From NCBI RefSeq assembly GCF_044373315.1, contig NZ_JBILQK010000010.1, positions 1-64,000 on the forward strand: 64,000 bases of DNA. The letters run 5' to 3'. The notes beneath the pieces were generated by a model. The model saw only the letters and a list, made by a program, of their open reading frames with translations, was not told the origin of the DNA and made no database searches. Source of the DNA: JACDQM01 sp044373315. GTDB taxonomy: Bacteria > Pseudomonadota > Gammaproteobacteria > Burkholderiales > Burkholderiaceae_C. Both the position numbers and the translations under genes were made by a program. Below, one piece after another: positions 52,970 through 61,131 of the stretch. Position 1 is the first letter of the stretch. Each line of letters begins with the position of its first letter.

Positions 52970-54136
52970 CTACAGCCCCAGCTGCCTGGAGGCCAGCTCC
53001 TTCATGATTTCCTCTGTGCCGCCGCCGATCATCATCACCTTCACCTCGCGGTAGATGCGCTCGGCCGCGGTGCCCTGCATGAAGCCCATGCCGCCGAGGA
53101 TCTGCACCGCGGCGTCGGCGCAGAACTGCATGGTCTGCGTGGCATGGTTCTTCAGCAGGCAGACCTGGGCCACCCATTCGGCCCCTTTGTCATTGGTGTC
53201 GGCGCGCAGCGTCACGGCGTCCAGCCAGGCGCGGGTGGATTCGATGCGCATGCGCATGTCCATCAGCTTGTGGCGGATCACCTGGTGGTCCACCAGCAGC
53301 GAGCCGAAGGTCTTGCGCTGGCGCGCCCAGGCCAGCGCCTCGTCGTAGCAGGCCTCGCTGAAACCAAGGCTGAGCGCCGCCATCGATAGCCGCTCACCGT
53401 TGAAGTTGGTGAGGATCATCTTGAAGCCCTGGCCCTCCTGGCCGACGAGGAAGCGCGCCGGCACGCGCACGCCGTCGAAGCGCAGCTGCGCGGTGTCGGA
53501 ACAGTGCCAGCCCATTTTCTTCAGCGGGCTGCGCGACAGGCCCGGCGCATCGCCGGGCACCATCAGCATCGAGATGCCCATCGGGCTCTTGTCCTGCAGG
53601 TCGGTGCGCACGGCCACGGTCAGCCAGTCGGCGCGCATGCCCGAGGTGATGAAGATCTTCTCGCCGTCGACGATGTAGTCGTCGCCGTCGCGGCGTGCGG
53701 TGGTCTTCAGCGCCGACACATCGGTGCCGCCGCCCGGCTCGGAGATGGCCAGCGCGGCGATCTTCTCGCCGGACAGCACCGAGGGCAGCACCTCGGCCTG
53801 CAGCTCGGGGCTGCCATGGCGCAGCAGCGGCGGCATCGCGATGTTGTGGCTGAACAGGCTGGCCATCAGGCCGCCGCTGCCGCCATGGCGCGCCAGCGCC
53901 ACAGCCATCTCATTGCGCATCGCCCAGCTGCAGGGGCTGCCGCCATAGGCCTCGGGGTAGCCCATGCCCAGCCAGCCCAGCCCGGCGGCCTTGCGATAGA
54001 GCTCGCGCGGAATCTCGCCGGCCGCTTCCCAGGCCGGCAGGTTCGGCGCGATCTCGGTCTTGGCAAAGCGCGTGGCGGCATCAACGACCAACGCGATGTC
54101 TTCGCGTTCGTCGGCATGAAAAAGGGCAGTGGACAT
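52970..54136 (-). CDS. Acyl-CoA dehydrogenase
   Basis: 388 residues from ATG 54136. ALAISEPGGGTDVSALKTTA and IVDGEKIFITSGMRADWL are the FAD/substrate signature, QVIRHKLMDMRMRIEST the helical part, and GGMGFMQGTAAERIYREVKV and MMIGGGTEEIMKELA the C-terminal signature with the catalytic-base region. A beta-oxidation-type enzyme on unknown acyl-CoA. The longer frame to 54646 is antisense to the lipoprotein gene. A 24-bp palindrome 115-138 bases upstream is probably its operator. Convergent with the katG operon. Confidence 0.9.
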   Translation of the reverse strand: MSTALFHADEREDIALVVDAATRFAKTEIAPNLPAWEAAGEIPRELYRKAAGLGWLGMGYPEAYGGSPCSWAMRNEMAVALARHGGSGGLMASLFSHNIAMPPLLRHGSPELQAEVLPSVLSGEKIAALAISEPGGGTDVSALKTTARRDGDDYIVDGEKIFITSGMRADWLTVAVRTDLQDKSPMGISMLMVPGDAPGLSRSPLKKMGWHCSDTAQLRFDGVRVPARFLVGQEGQGFKMILTNFNGERLSMAALSLGFSEACYDEALAWARQRKTFGSLLVDHQVIRHKLMDMRMRIESTRAWLDAVTLRADTNDKGAEWVAQVCLLKNHATQTMQFCADAAVQILGGMGFMQGTAAERIYREVKVMMIGGGTEEIMKELASRQLGL

Positions 54137-54250
54137 GGTGGGCTTTCCGGCGCTTGTCTGCTTGAGTGGTGGAGGGCGCAGCCTCAGGGCTGCCGCTGCG
54201 CCATGCCGGCTCAGTGGCAGCATAGGCGGATTGAGTGACCAATTGGAAAT

Positions 54251-54274
54251 ACAGCTTACGTTAACGTAAGCTGT
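54251..54274. promoter_or_regulatory. Perfect 24-bp palindrome, probable operator
   Basis: The half-site ACAGCTTACGTT is followed directly by its exact reverse complement (54263-54274). TTACGTTAACGTAA-type sequences are the kind of site bound by LiuR (MerR family) and similar acyl-CoA regulators in proteobacteria; a LiuR-like gene is encoded at the right edge of the window. It lies between the acyl-CoA dehydrogenase and the lipoprotein gene. Confidence 0.75.
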
Positions 54275-54416
54275 GCGACGAACAGGTACTTCCACGGGTT
54301 GGCGCATCAAGCCCTGCTTGCCTGCCAGGCGCTGCCCGTAGGAACCCTGAGGAGTACGTGCCGGGCCGGCCCCTAAACTCGCACGCTTTTTTCGACAAGA
54401 AGCATTGAGGGAGTTC

Positions 54417-55979
54417 ATGGGGAAGAACAACAACAAGCGAGCTGCTGCACATCGATGGTCGGCGCTCTGCGCCAGCGCCTTGCTGACCCTGGCCGGCGCC
54501 GGTTGCGGCGGAGGAGGGGGCGGCGTCGGCCCTGCTGCCCCAGCACCTGCCCCAGCACCTGCACCTGCCCCAGCACCTGCACCTGCACCCACGCCGCCAG
54601 CGCCTCCGGCTCCCGTGCCCATGGCCACGCTCAGCGGCAAGGTCATCGATGGTTATGTCAATGGCGCCACCGTTTGGCTGGACATCAACGGCAACCAGCG
54701 CAAGGACGCCGACGAGCCCTCCACCCTGTCCAAGGCCGCCGGGGCCTACCAGCTTGAGCTGGGCGAGGCTCAGCGCGCCTGCCTGCCTTATGCCACGCTC
54801 TATGTCGATGTGCCCGTCGGCGCCGTGGACGAGGACAGCGGTCCAGTCAAGCAGGCCTATCAGATGGCCATCGCGCCGCAGTTCAAGGCCCTCAGCGTGG
54901 AGCAGGTTTTGCATGTCTCGCCGCTGACCACGGCCATTTGGGACCAGGTGCGCACCCGCCTCACTGCCTCGTCGCCCAATCTCAACAGTTGCGAGCAGCT
55001 GCGCCAGAGCCAGCAGCTGCGCGAGAGCCTGATCAACGAGATCAAGACCGTGATGGGCGATCTGGTGCGGCGGCATAACCTGTCAGAAGCACGCATCCAC
55101 GACGACTTCATCATGTCCAAGGACAGCCAGAGCTACACCCTGGCGCAAGACATCGTCAAAGGCCTGAAGGCCGGCTACGCCTACAAGCAGCAATTGCACG
55201 CCCAGTACCCCAACGCCAGCCATGTGCGTGCCGAGGTCTACCGCGGCCGTGGCACGCACTACATCAACGATCAGCTGGGCGTGTGGTACCGCAATGCTTC
55301 GGTCTGGCGCCCCTCTGGCTACAGCAACGAGTGGGTCATCCTGGAGCCGGCGCTGAGCAAGATCGAGCGGGTGCTGCATCTGCGCCGGGAGGACAGCCAG
55401 CCCTGGGGCGCAGCCACGCTGAAGACCACGCGCACGGGCTACAACTTCGACAGCCAGACGAGCGACTACCACTGCTCGCTCGATGAAGCCATCGAGCAAC
55501 TCAAGGACGGCGTCACATATGAGCTGGTGGTGCACTACCTTGACCCCAAGAAGGAGGCCGACCCGCTGACCTGCCTGAGCGACAACAGCCACGCCACCCC
55601 AGGCATCGTGGGCCTGCGCGACTACTACGCCCACTACACGGTGGGCCGAGTGAGCTACACCAACCTGCTGCGCTTTGACACCATCCACCCCGAGCACGCG
55701 GCGCTGAATGACTGGCAGAAGCTGCGAGGCAAGAGCGGCCAACTGGACTTCGGCACCGTGATCCAGCGCATCGCCATTAGCGGCATCCGCTTCGACGAAG
55801 AGGTAAAGCTTGCCGTGGACAGTTGGTACAAGCGCTCCACTGACGACAGCGGTCTGCGCGTCGTCGTCGAGAAGCTCAGCGCCGGCAACTGGTTCCGCAC
55901 CAGCACCCGCGCCGACGGCACCCGCCTCAAGGAATGCAGCGCCGATCAAGGCAAGACCTGGGGCAGCTGCGGCAGCTGA
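54417..55979 (+). CDS. Putative lipoprotein with Pro-Ala linker (520 aa)
   Basis: Starts at ATG 54417 with GAGGGAG just upstream. LCASALLTLAGAGC gives a lipoprotein signal with Cys30, followed by a glycine run and a PAPAPAPA linker (about 35-62). Next comes LSGKVIDGYVNGATVWLDIN and GNQRKDADEPST, the pattern of carboxypeptidase-regulatory/Sdr-B-like beta domains seen in surface lipoproteins. The 400-residue remainder has no family I recognise; it includes LTCLSDNSHAT and two cysteines near the end (KECSADQGKTWGSCG). Probably outer-membrane anchored. Function unknown. Confidence 0.75.
   Translation: MGKNNNKRAAAHRWSALCASALLTLAGAGCGGGGGGVGPAAPAPAPAPAPAPAPAPAPTPPAPPAPVPMATLSGKVIDGYVNGATVWLDINGNQRKDADEPSTLSKAAGAYQLELGEAQRACLPYATLYVDVPVGAVDEDSGPVKQAYQMAIAPQFKALSVEQVLHVSPLTTAIWDQVRTRLTASSPNLNSCEQLRQSQQLRESLINEIKTVMGDLVRRHNLSEARIHDDFIMSKDSQSYTLAQDIVKGLKAGYAYKQQLHAQYPNASHVRAEVYRGRGTHYINDQLGVWYRNASVWRPSGYSNEWVILEPALSKIERVLHLRREDSQPWGAATLKTTRTGYNFDSQTSDYHCSLDEAIEQLKDGVTYELVVHYLDPKKEADPLTCLSDNSHATPGIVGLRDYYAHYTVGRVSYTNLLRFDTIHPEHAALNDWQKLRGKSGQLDFGTVIQRIAISGIRFDEEVKLAVDSWYKRSTDDSGLRVVVEKLSAGNWFRTSTRADGTRLKECSADQGKTWGSCGS
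54537..54590. repeat. Short tandem-like repeat encoding the Pro-Ala linker
   Basis: Variants of CCAGCACCTG(C) recur five or so times with slight changes. They encode the PAPAPA linker of the lipoprotein; the copy number may vary between strains. Confidence 0.7.
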
Positions 55980-56000
55980 TTCACTTACTTGTAGCAAGAC

Positions 56001-56021
56001 CCGCCGGAATTCGCCCGGCGG
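56001..56021. terminator. Hairpin after the lipoprotein gene
   Basis: CCGCCGG and CCGGCGG form a perfect 7-bp stem around AATTCGC, 21 bases after the lipoprotein stop. No T run follows; a weak terminator is possible. Confidence 0.4.
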
Positions 56022-56089
56022 TGCCTGTGTCGGCCGGCGAAGAAGCCTCCGCCGCCGCCGGCTTGCTCACGCGGATGACAATCCCAGCC

Positions 56090-56431
56090 ATGGAGCTCCT
56101 CAAGACCTTTGGCTTGTTCGTGGCCACGGCACTGGCAGAGATCGTCGGCTGCTATCTGCCCTATCTCTGGCTGAAGCAGGGCAAATCAGCGTGGTTGCTG
56201 CTGCCCGCGGCCCTCAGCCTGGCGCTGTTCGCCTGGCTGCTGTCCTTGCATCCGACAGCAAGTGGCCGCGTCTATGCCGCTTACGGCGGCGTGTACATCG
56301 GCGTGGCCATCCTCTGGCTCTGGCTGGTGGACAAGGTCACACCAACGAGCACCGACTGGCTCGGCCTGGGCCTGTGCTTCCTCGGCATGGCGGTGATCAT
56401 GTGGGGGGCAAAGCCTGGGGCTGGCGCATGA
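56090..56431 (+). CDS. YnfA-family membrane protein (UPF0060)
   Basis: 113 residues with four membrane spans: LLKTFGLFVATALAEIVGCY, LLLPAALSLALFAWLLSL, GGVYIGVAILWLWLVD and WLGLGLCFLGMAVIMWG. AEIVGCYLPYLWLKQG and HPTASGRVYAAYGGVYIG are the UPF0060 signature. SMR-like but transport substrate unknown. I chose ATG 56090 (MELLKTF); the in-frame ATG at 56075 is possible. Confidence 0.9.
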   Translation: MELLKTFGLFVATALAEIVGCYLPYLWLKQGKSAWLLLPAALSLALFAWLLSLHPTASGRVYAAYGGVYIGVAILWLWLVDKVTPTSTDWLGLGLCFLGMAVIMWGAKPGAGA

Positions 56432-56584
56432 GGCCCGTTGATCCGGGTTCCGCCGGGTTTGGTGCGGTGGGAAGACGCGCACAATGAGCACTAACAAATC
56501 CACTCCCCCGAATGGCCCGAGCTCTGCTGCAAGGCTCCGGTGTTGAGGGGGTGGAAGCTACGTTGGGCTTCATGAGGTCATGCT

Positions 56585-57178
56585 GTGAGCTATCTTCTTG
56601 GGTGCAAATGTGGGGCCGTTCGCGGCCAGATCAGCCACGCTGAGCGAGCCATTCGTGGCGTTTGCTACTGCAAGGACTGCCGTGCCTATGCAAGCCATCT
56701 TGGCATTCAATCGCTCACCCACGATGCACTCGGTGGCGCCGACTTTGTTGCCACATTGGCCAAGTACGTGACCTTGTCTGATGGCCTGCAGCATCTCGCA
56801 TGCCTGTCTCTTTCCTCGAGCGGGCTCATGCGTTGGTACGCCAAGTGCTGCGACACCCCGATTGGAAACACCCCTCGAAACTGGAAGGTTGCCTACGTTG
56901 GGTCGGTTCGAACCTGCCTAGATTCCGAGCCGGGTGCATACGAGCGTTCGTTCGGAGATGTCCAGATGCGCACGAACACCGCGAGTGCGAAGCAAGCGCC
57001 TCCCGGTCTTGCGCTGAAGACTATTTCAACGTTGGCGGGCTTCATCCCACGGCTTGTCGCCGGCTCAGTTACCGGCGCCTACAAGGCAACGCCGTTCTTT
57101 ACTTCAGCGGGAACTCCTGTGGCAACACCAACAGTGCTTTCGAGGGAAGAGCGAGAGCGTGCCTACGCTGCGGCTTAA
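56585..57178 (+). CDS. DUF6151/GFA-like zinc-binding protein
   Basis: 197 residues from a GTG. Cysteine pairs LGCKCGAV, CYCKDC and KCCDTPIGN are the zinc-binding pattern of the GFA/Mss4-like fold; NTPRNWKVAYVG is the motif I associate with DUF6151. Such proteins are uncharacterised. The gene has visibly lower GC content than the pectin locus and starts a run of small accessory genes on the plus strand. Confidence 0.7.
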   Translation: MSYLLGCKCGAVRGQISHAERAIRGVCYCKDCRAYASHLGIQSLTHDALGGADFVATLAKYVTLSDGLQHLACLSLSSSGLMRWYAKCCDTPIGNTPRNWKVAYVGSVRTCLDSEPGAYERSFGDVQMRTNTASAKQAPPGLALKTISTLAGFIPRLVAGSVTGAYKATPFFTSAGTPVATPTVLSREERERAYAAA

Positions 57179-57249
57179 CTTGGCACCCGGGTTCAGGTCT
57201 TTAATCTGCACCCGTTCAAATCAAGACTTGACCCTGGAGGTCGCTCCCT

Positions 57250-57786
57250 ATGAAAGTCCTTGTTTTCGGAAACTCCGGCTCTGGCAAGAGCACCTACTCG
57301 CAGTCGCTGGCTGCTCAGCACGGGCTTGCGCATCTCGATCTTGATTCCATTGTTTGGGAGCCCGATCAGATTGCGGTCCAGCGGCCAGCTGCAGACGTGC
57401 TGGCGTCCTTGGAGGCATTCATTTTCAGCCACGCCGCATGGGTGATCGAGGGCTGCTACGGTGATCTGGTTCAAGCCGCGTCGGCTCACTGCACCCGGCT
57501 TGTGTTTCTCAATCCTGGTGTGGAGGCCTGCCTGGCCAACAATCTTCGCCGGCCCTGGGAGCCCCATAAATACGCATCCTTGGAGCAGCAGAACGCCATG
57601 CTGGCCAATCTGCAGGCTTGGGTGTCTGGCTACTACGAGCGCGACGATGCCTGGTCTTACAAGGCGCATCGGCAAGTGTTTGACGGATTCACTGGCAGCA
57701 AGGTCGAGCATGCTGACACACTTGCCTATGGGGCTGAGCCATTCAGCAGCGCTCAGCAAGCCGAACCCGCTTCGCGGCGCATCTGA
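57250..57786 (+). CDS. P-loop NTPase, small-kinase-like
   Basis: 178 residues. Walker A is GNSGSGKST (7-15), followed by HLDLDSIVWEPDQIA, as in topology-modulation/adenylate-kinase-like proteins (FlaR type), and LNPGVEACLANN. GGAGG lies ten bases before the ATG. Substrate unknown. Lower-GC accessory gene. Confidence 0.75.
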   Translation: MKVLVFGNSGSGKSTYSQSLAAQHGLAHLDLDSIVWEPDQIAVQRPAADVLASLEAFIFSHAAWVIEGCYGDLVQAASAHCTRLVFLNPGVEACLANNLRRPWEPHKYASLEQQNAMLANLQAWVSGYYERDDAWSYKAHRQVFDGFTGSKVEHADTLAYGAEPFSSAQQAEPASRRI

Positions 57787-57812
57787 ATCGAGCCTGTAGC
57801 CTGTCGGAGCCC

Positions 57813-58337
57813 ATGCACATCACCACCCTCACGGCGGCCGATGCCGCCGCCTACCGCGCGCTGATGCTCGAAGCCTATGAGCAAGCGCCGGATGCGTTCA
57901 CGACCACCGCCGCTGAGCGCCACGCCGAGCCCGAGTCCTGGTGGGTCAAGCGCATCGGCAGTGCCGAAGGTTTGGCCACCTCATTCGGAGCCTGGCAAGA
58001 CAAGACGCTGGTCGGCACGGTTGCGCTGGAGTATTCGGCCAAGCCCAAGACCCGCCACGCGGTGCTGGTGCTGGGCATGTATGTTCAACCATCGCAGCGA
58101 GGCAGCGGCCTTGGCGTCGCACTCATGCAAGCGGCCATTGCCATCGCGTCCTCGCGGCCCGGGATCCGGTCCTTGAACCTCACCCTCACCGAAGGCAATG
58201 AGCCTGCCCTTCGGCTCTATCGCTCGGTGGGCTTCGTTAGCTGGGGCGTTCAGCCGGAGGCCATTCGAACGGATACTGGCCTGAAGGGCAAGGTGCACAT
58301 GTCACTCGCGCTCTTGCGGACTGATGCTGCGGACTGA
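57813..58337 (+). CDS. GNAT-family N-acetyltransferase
   Basis: 174 residues with the GNAT fold. Motif A is MYVQPSQRGSGLGVALMQAA with the acetyl-CoA loop QRGSGLG; motif B is LTLTEGNEPALRLYRSVGFV. Substrate unknown. It follows the P-loop gene by 26 bases. Confidence 0.85.
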   Translation: MHITTLTAADAAAYRALMLEAYEQAPDAFTTTAAERHAEPESWWVKRIGSAEGLATSFGAWQDKTLVGTVALEYSAKPKTRHAVLVLGMYVQPSQRGSGLGVALMQAAIAIASSRPGIRSLNLTLTEGNEPALRLYRSVGFVSWGVQPEAIRTDTGLKGKVHMSLALLRTDAAD

Positions 58338-58415
58338 TCCGGTGTAAAGCCTGCGACCCAATAGCTGTGGTAACGCGCTGCTGCACGCCGGTTGTTTTCA
58401 CATTTGGACCCACCG

Positions 58416-58775
58416 ATGAAGACAAGCATGCCCCTCTCTGTCGCGGCCTTGCTTCTTTCGTGTGGGCTTATGGATTCATTCGCCGTGGGCGGCGCGGTCT
58501 GCATCGAAACCCGGCTGACCGGTGCCTCGGCGGAAGTCGTCGAGTCTGCTGTCACGGTGCCAATCGAGCGCAGCTTGCTCGACTTGGAGGGACTCACCAA
58601 GTTGAGTTCTTCCTCGACCGAAGGGCGCAGCCATATCGAGCTCGTGTTTCCAGCCGCTCCATCAAATGCTGAAATTCAGCGTGTGCAGCATGCGGGCGCC
58701 AAAGCCAAGCGCGCGCTGCCAAGCAGTCATTCCGGGTCGGTGGTCGCAGTTTGTGAAAGGTCCGTCTCTCGATAA
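58416..58775 (+). CDS. Small exported protein resembling an RND-pump porter subdomain
   Basis: 119 residues from ATG 58416. The first 25 residues (MKTSMPLSVAALLLSCGLMD) are a signal peptide, possibly with a lipobox-like LLLSC at Cys15. The next part, VCIETRLTGASAEVVESAVT and VPIERSLLDLEGLTKLSSSS plus TEGRSHIELVF, matches the start of the porter domain (PN1) of RND efflux permeases such as AcrB (V.A.YPGASA..VE..VT..IE..L..L.GL..MSSSS). In a pump this stretch is flanked by membrane helices; here it is alone and exported. It may be a decayed gene fragment or an independent small protein. Lower-GC region. Confidence 0.6.
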   Translation: MKTSMPLSVAALLLSCGLMDSFAVGGAVCIETRLTGASAEVVESAVTVPIERSLLDLEGLTKLSSSSTEGRSHIELVFPAAPSNAEIQRVQHAGAKAKRALPSSHSGSVVAVCERSVSR

Positions 58776-58948
58776 GGCACGGCTGTGTACAGCCCGTAGC
58801 TCGAAAAGCCGACGACAGTGATATCCAAGGGACACTCGCTTCCCATAACGAAGGCGGCCCGCCAACAGCTTCTCTCGAAGCCATCGGCGGGCCGGCAATG
58901 CAGGAGGCGACTCAGCCTGCCAGCAGTGGCAGCAGCAGTAGCAGGGCG

Positions 58949-61126
58949 TCAATGCGCCGGCTGCCCCTCCTCAAACCTCTCACCCTTCTGCGCCATCGTC
59001 ACCAGCAGCGTCGGCGGCTCGAAGCGTTCGCCATGGCGTGCGGCCAGCTCGCGTGAGCGGGCCACGAACTCGGGGACGCCGTAGCTGTTGATGAACTGCA
59101 GCGCGCCGCCCTGGAAGGGCGCGAAACCCCAGCCGAAGATCGAGCCGATATTTGCATCGGCCACCGAGCGCAGCACGCCTTCCTGCAGGCAGCGCGCGGT
59201 CTCATTGGCCTGGGCGAACATCATGCGGTCGATCAGCTCGCGCTGCTCGGGCTGTTCGTTCATCGCCTTGACCGGATACAGCTCGGCCAAGCCGGGCCAC
59301 AGAGTCTTCTCGCCGCCTGCGACGTAGTCATAGAAGCCCTTGCCGGCCTTCTTGCCCACGCGGCCCAGCTCGCAGACCTGGCGCAGCACGCGCTCGCCCG
59401 GATGCTCCTTGTAGGGAATGCCGGCGGCGGCCAGATCCTTGCGGGTCTGGTCGGCCACATGCACGCCCAGCGACAGGCTGACCTCGTCCTGCAGCGCCAG
59501 CGGCGGCATGGGCATGCCGGCCTGCAGACCCGCCACCTCGATGGAGCGCGGATGCACGCCCTCGGCCAGCATCGCGATGCCTTCCATCACATAGGTGGCA
59601 AACACGCGGCTGGTGTAGAAGCCGCGTGAGTCGTTCACCACGATGGGCGTCTTGCCGATCTGCATCACATAGTCAAAGCCGCGCGCCAGGGTTTCGGGCG
59701 AGGTCTTGGCGCCAACGATGATTTCCACCAGCGGCATCTTGTCCACCGGCGAGAAGAAATGCAGGCCGATGAAGTTCTCGGGCCGCGCGCTGGCTTCGGC
59801 CAGGCCGGTGATGGGCAGCGTGGAGGTGTTGGAGGCGAACACCGCGCTGGCTGCCAGGTGGGCCTCTGCCTTCTTGGTCACATCGGCCTTGATGCCGCGG
59901 TCCTCGAACACCGCCTCGATCACCAGATCGCAGCCTTGCAGCAGCGCGTAGTCAGTGGTGGGCGTGATCTGGGCCAGCAGCGCGTCGCGCTTGTCGGCCG
60001 AGCTGCGGCCCTTCTTCACCGCCTTGTCGAGGATGTCCTTCGAGTAGGCCTTGCCCTTCTCGGCAGCTTCCTGCGAGGTGTCCAGCAGCACTACCTCCAT
60101 GCCGGCCTTGGCCGACACATAGGCAATGCCCGCACCCATCATGCCGGCGCCCAGGATGCCGAGCTTCTTCACCTCGCTACGTGGCACACCGGCCGGACGC
60201 GAAGCGCCTTTCTTGATGGCGTTCAGCTGATACCAGAGCGTGCCGATCAGGTTCTTCGAGGCCTGGCTTTCGGCGCAGGCAGCGAAGTAGCGCGATTCGA
60301 TCTCCAGGCCGCGGTCGATGTCGGTCAGGCCGCCCTCGAATACGCTGGACATGATGTGGTTGATCGCCGGGTAGTTGCCCCAGCTTTTGGCCGAGGCGAT
60401 TGACGGCGCGATGGCCAGCATCTGCACCACCGCAGGTGAGCGCGAGTCGCCACCTGGATAACGGAACTTGGGCGCGTCCCAGGGCTGCACCGGCTTCTTG
60501 TTGGCGGCGATCCAGGCGCGCGCCTTGGCCATGGCTTCGTCGCGGCTGGGCGCCAGCTCGCCCACCAAGCCGCTGGAGAGCGCCTGCGCGGCACGCACCT
60601 CGGTGCCTTCCAGCATCCACTGCACGGCCTGCTGCATGCCCACCAGGCGCGGCAGGCGCTGCGTGCCGCCGCCACCGGGCAACAGGCCCAGCTTCACCTC
60701 GGGCAGGCCGAGCTTGGCCTTGCCGTCATCGATGACGATGCGCCAGTGGCATCCCATCGCAATCTCCAGGCCGCCGCCCAGGCACATGCCCTGGATCACG
60801 GCCACCACCGGCTTGCCGCATTTCTCCAGCCGGCGCATGAAGGCCTTGAAGCGCATTGACTCATCGAAGGCTTCCTGCGCACCGCTGAGGCGGTGCAGGC
60901 GGTCCACATCGGCGCCAGCCAGGAAGTCCTTCTTGGCCGAGCTCAGGATCAGGCCGGTGACGCTGGCATCGCTCTCGAGCAGATCGGCCAGGCTGGCCAG
61001 CGGCAGGGCCAGATCGTCGTTGAGCACATTCATCGAATGGCCCGGTAGGTCCATGGTCGCGACGACGATGCCGTCGGCACCGCGTTCGACCTTCAGTGCA
61101 TTGCTGTTGTTGTCGTTGCTGCTCAT
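58949..61126 (-). CDS. Fatty-acid oxidation complex alpha subunit (FadB/FadJ type)
   Basis: 725 residues from ATG 61126 (a GTG at 61135, overlapping the thiolase stop, is the alternative). The N-terminal enoyl-CoA hydratase domain has GIVVATMDLPGHSMNVLNDD, GADVDRLHRL and GLEIAMGCHWRI; the 3-hydroxyacyl-CoA dehydrogenase domain has the NAD site LGAGMMGAGIAYVSAKAG at about 320, STLPITGLAEA, GLHFFSPVDKMPLVEIIVG and the C-terminal helical part. It carries out the second and third steps of beta-oxidation. It is the last gene of the MerR-dehydrogenase-thiolase operon and is coupled to the thiolase gene. Confidence 0.93.
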   Translation of the reverse strand: MSSNDNNSNALKVERGADGIVVATMDLPGHSMNVLNDDLALPLASLADLLESDASVTGLILSSAKKDFLAGADVDRLHRLSGAQEAFDESMRFKAFMRRLEKCGKPVVAVIQGMCLGGGLEIAMGCHWRIVIDDGKAKLGLPEVKLGLLPGGGGTQRLPRLVGMQQAVQWMLEGTEVRAAQALSSGLVGELAPSRDEAMAKARAWIAANKKPVQPWDAPKFRYPGGDSRSPAVVQMLAIAPSIASAKSWGNYPAINHIMSSVFEGGLTDIDRGLEIESRYFAACAESQASKNLIGTLWYQLNAIKKGASRPAGVPRSEVKKLGILGAGMMGAGIAYVSAKAGMEVVLLDTSQEAAEKGKAYSKDILDKAVKKGRSSADKRDALLAQITPTTDYALLQGCDLVIEAVFEDRGIKADVTKKAEAHLAASAVFASNTSTLPITGLAEASARPENFIGLHFFSPVDKMPLVEIIVGAKTSPETLARGFDYVMQIGKTPIVVNDSRGFYTSRVFATYVMEGIAMLAEGVHPRSIEVAGLQAGMPMPPLALQDEVSLSLGVHVADQTRKDLAAAGIPYKEHPGERVLRQVCELGRVGKKAGKGFYDYVAGGEKTLWPGLAELYPVKAMNEQPEQRELIDRMMFAQANETARCLQEGVLRSVADANIGSIFGWGFAPFQGGALQFINSYGVPEFVARSRELAARHGERFEPPTLLVTMAQKGERFEEGQPAH

Positions 61127-61131
61127 GGCGT

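Noticed and set aside
54537..54590. CRISPR-like or functional tandem repeat
   Set aside because: The repeated units are in frame within the lipoprotein and encode the Pro-Ala linker; there are no spacers.
57228..57247. MerR-type metal-sensor promoter (TTGACC then GGAG-GTCG-CTCC)
   Set aside because: The repeat is only 4 bp per arm and the GGAGG is better explained as the ribosome site of the gene at 57250.
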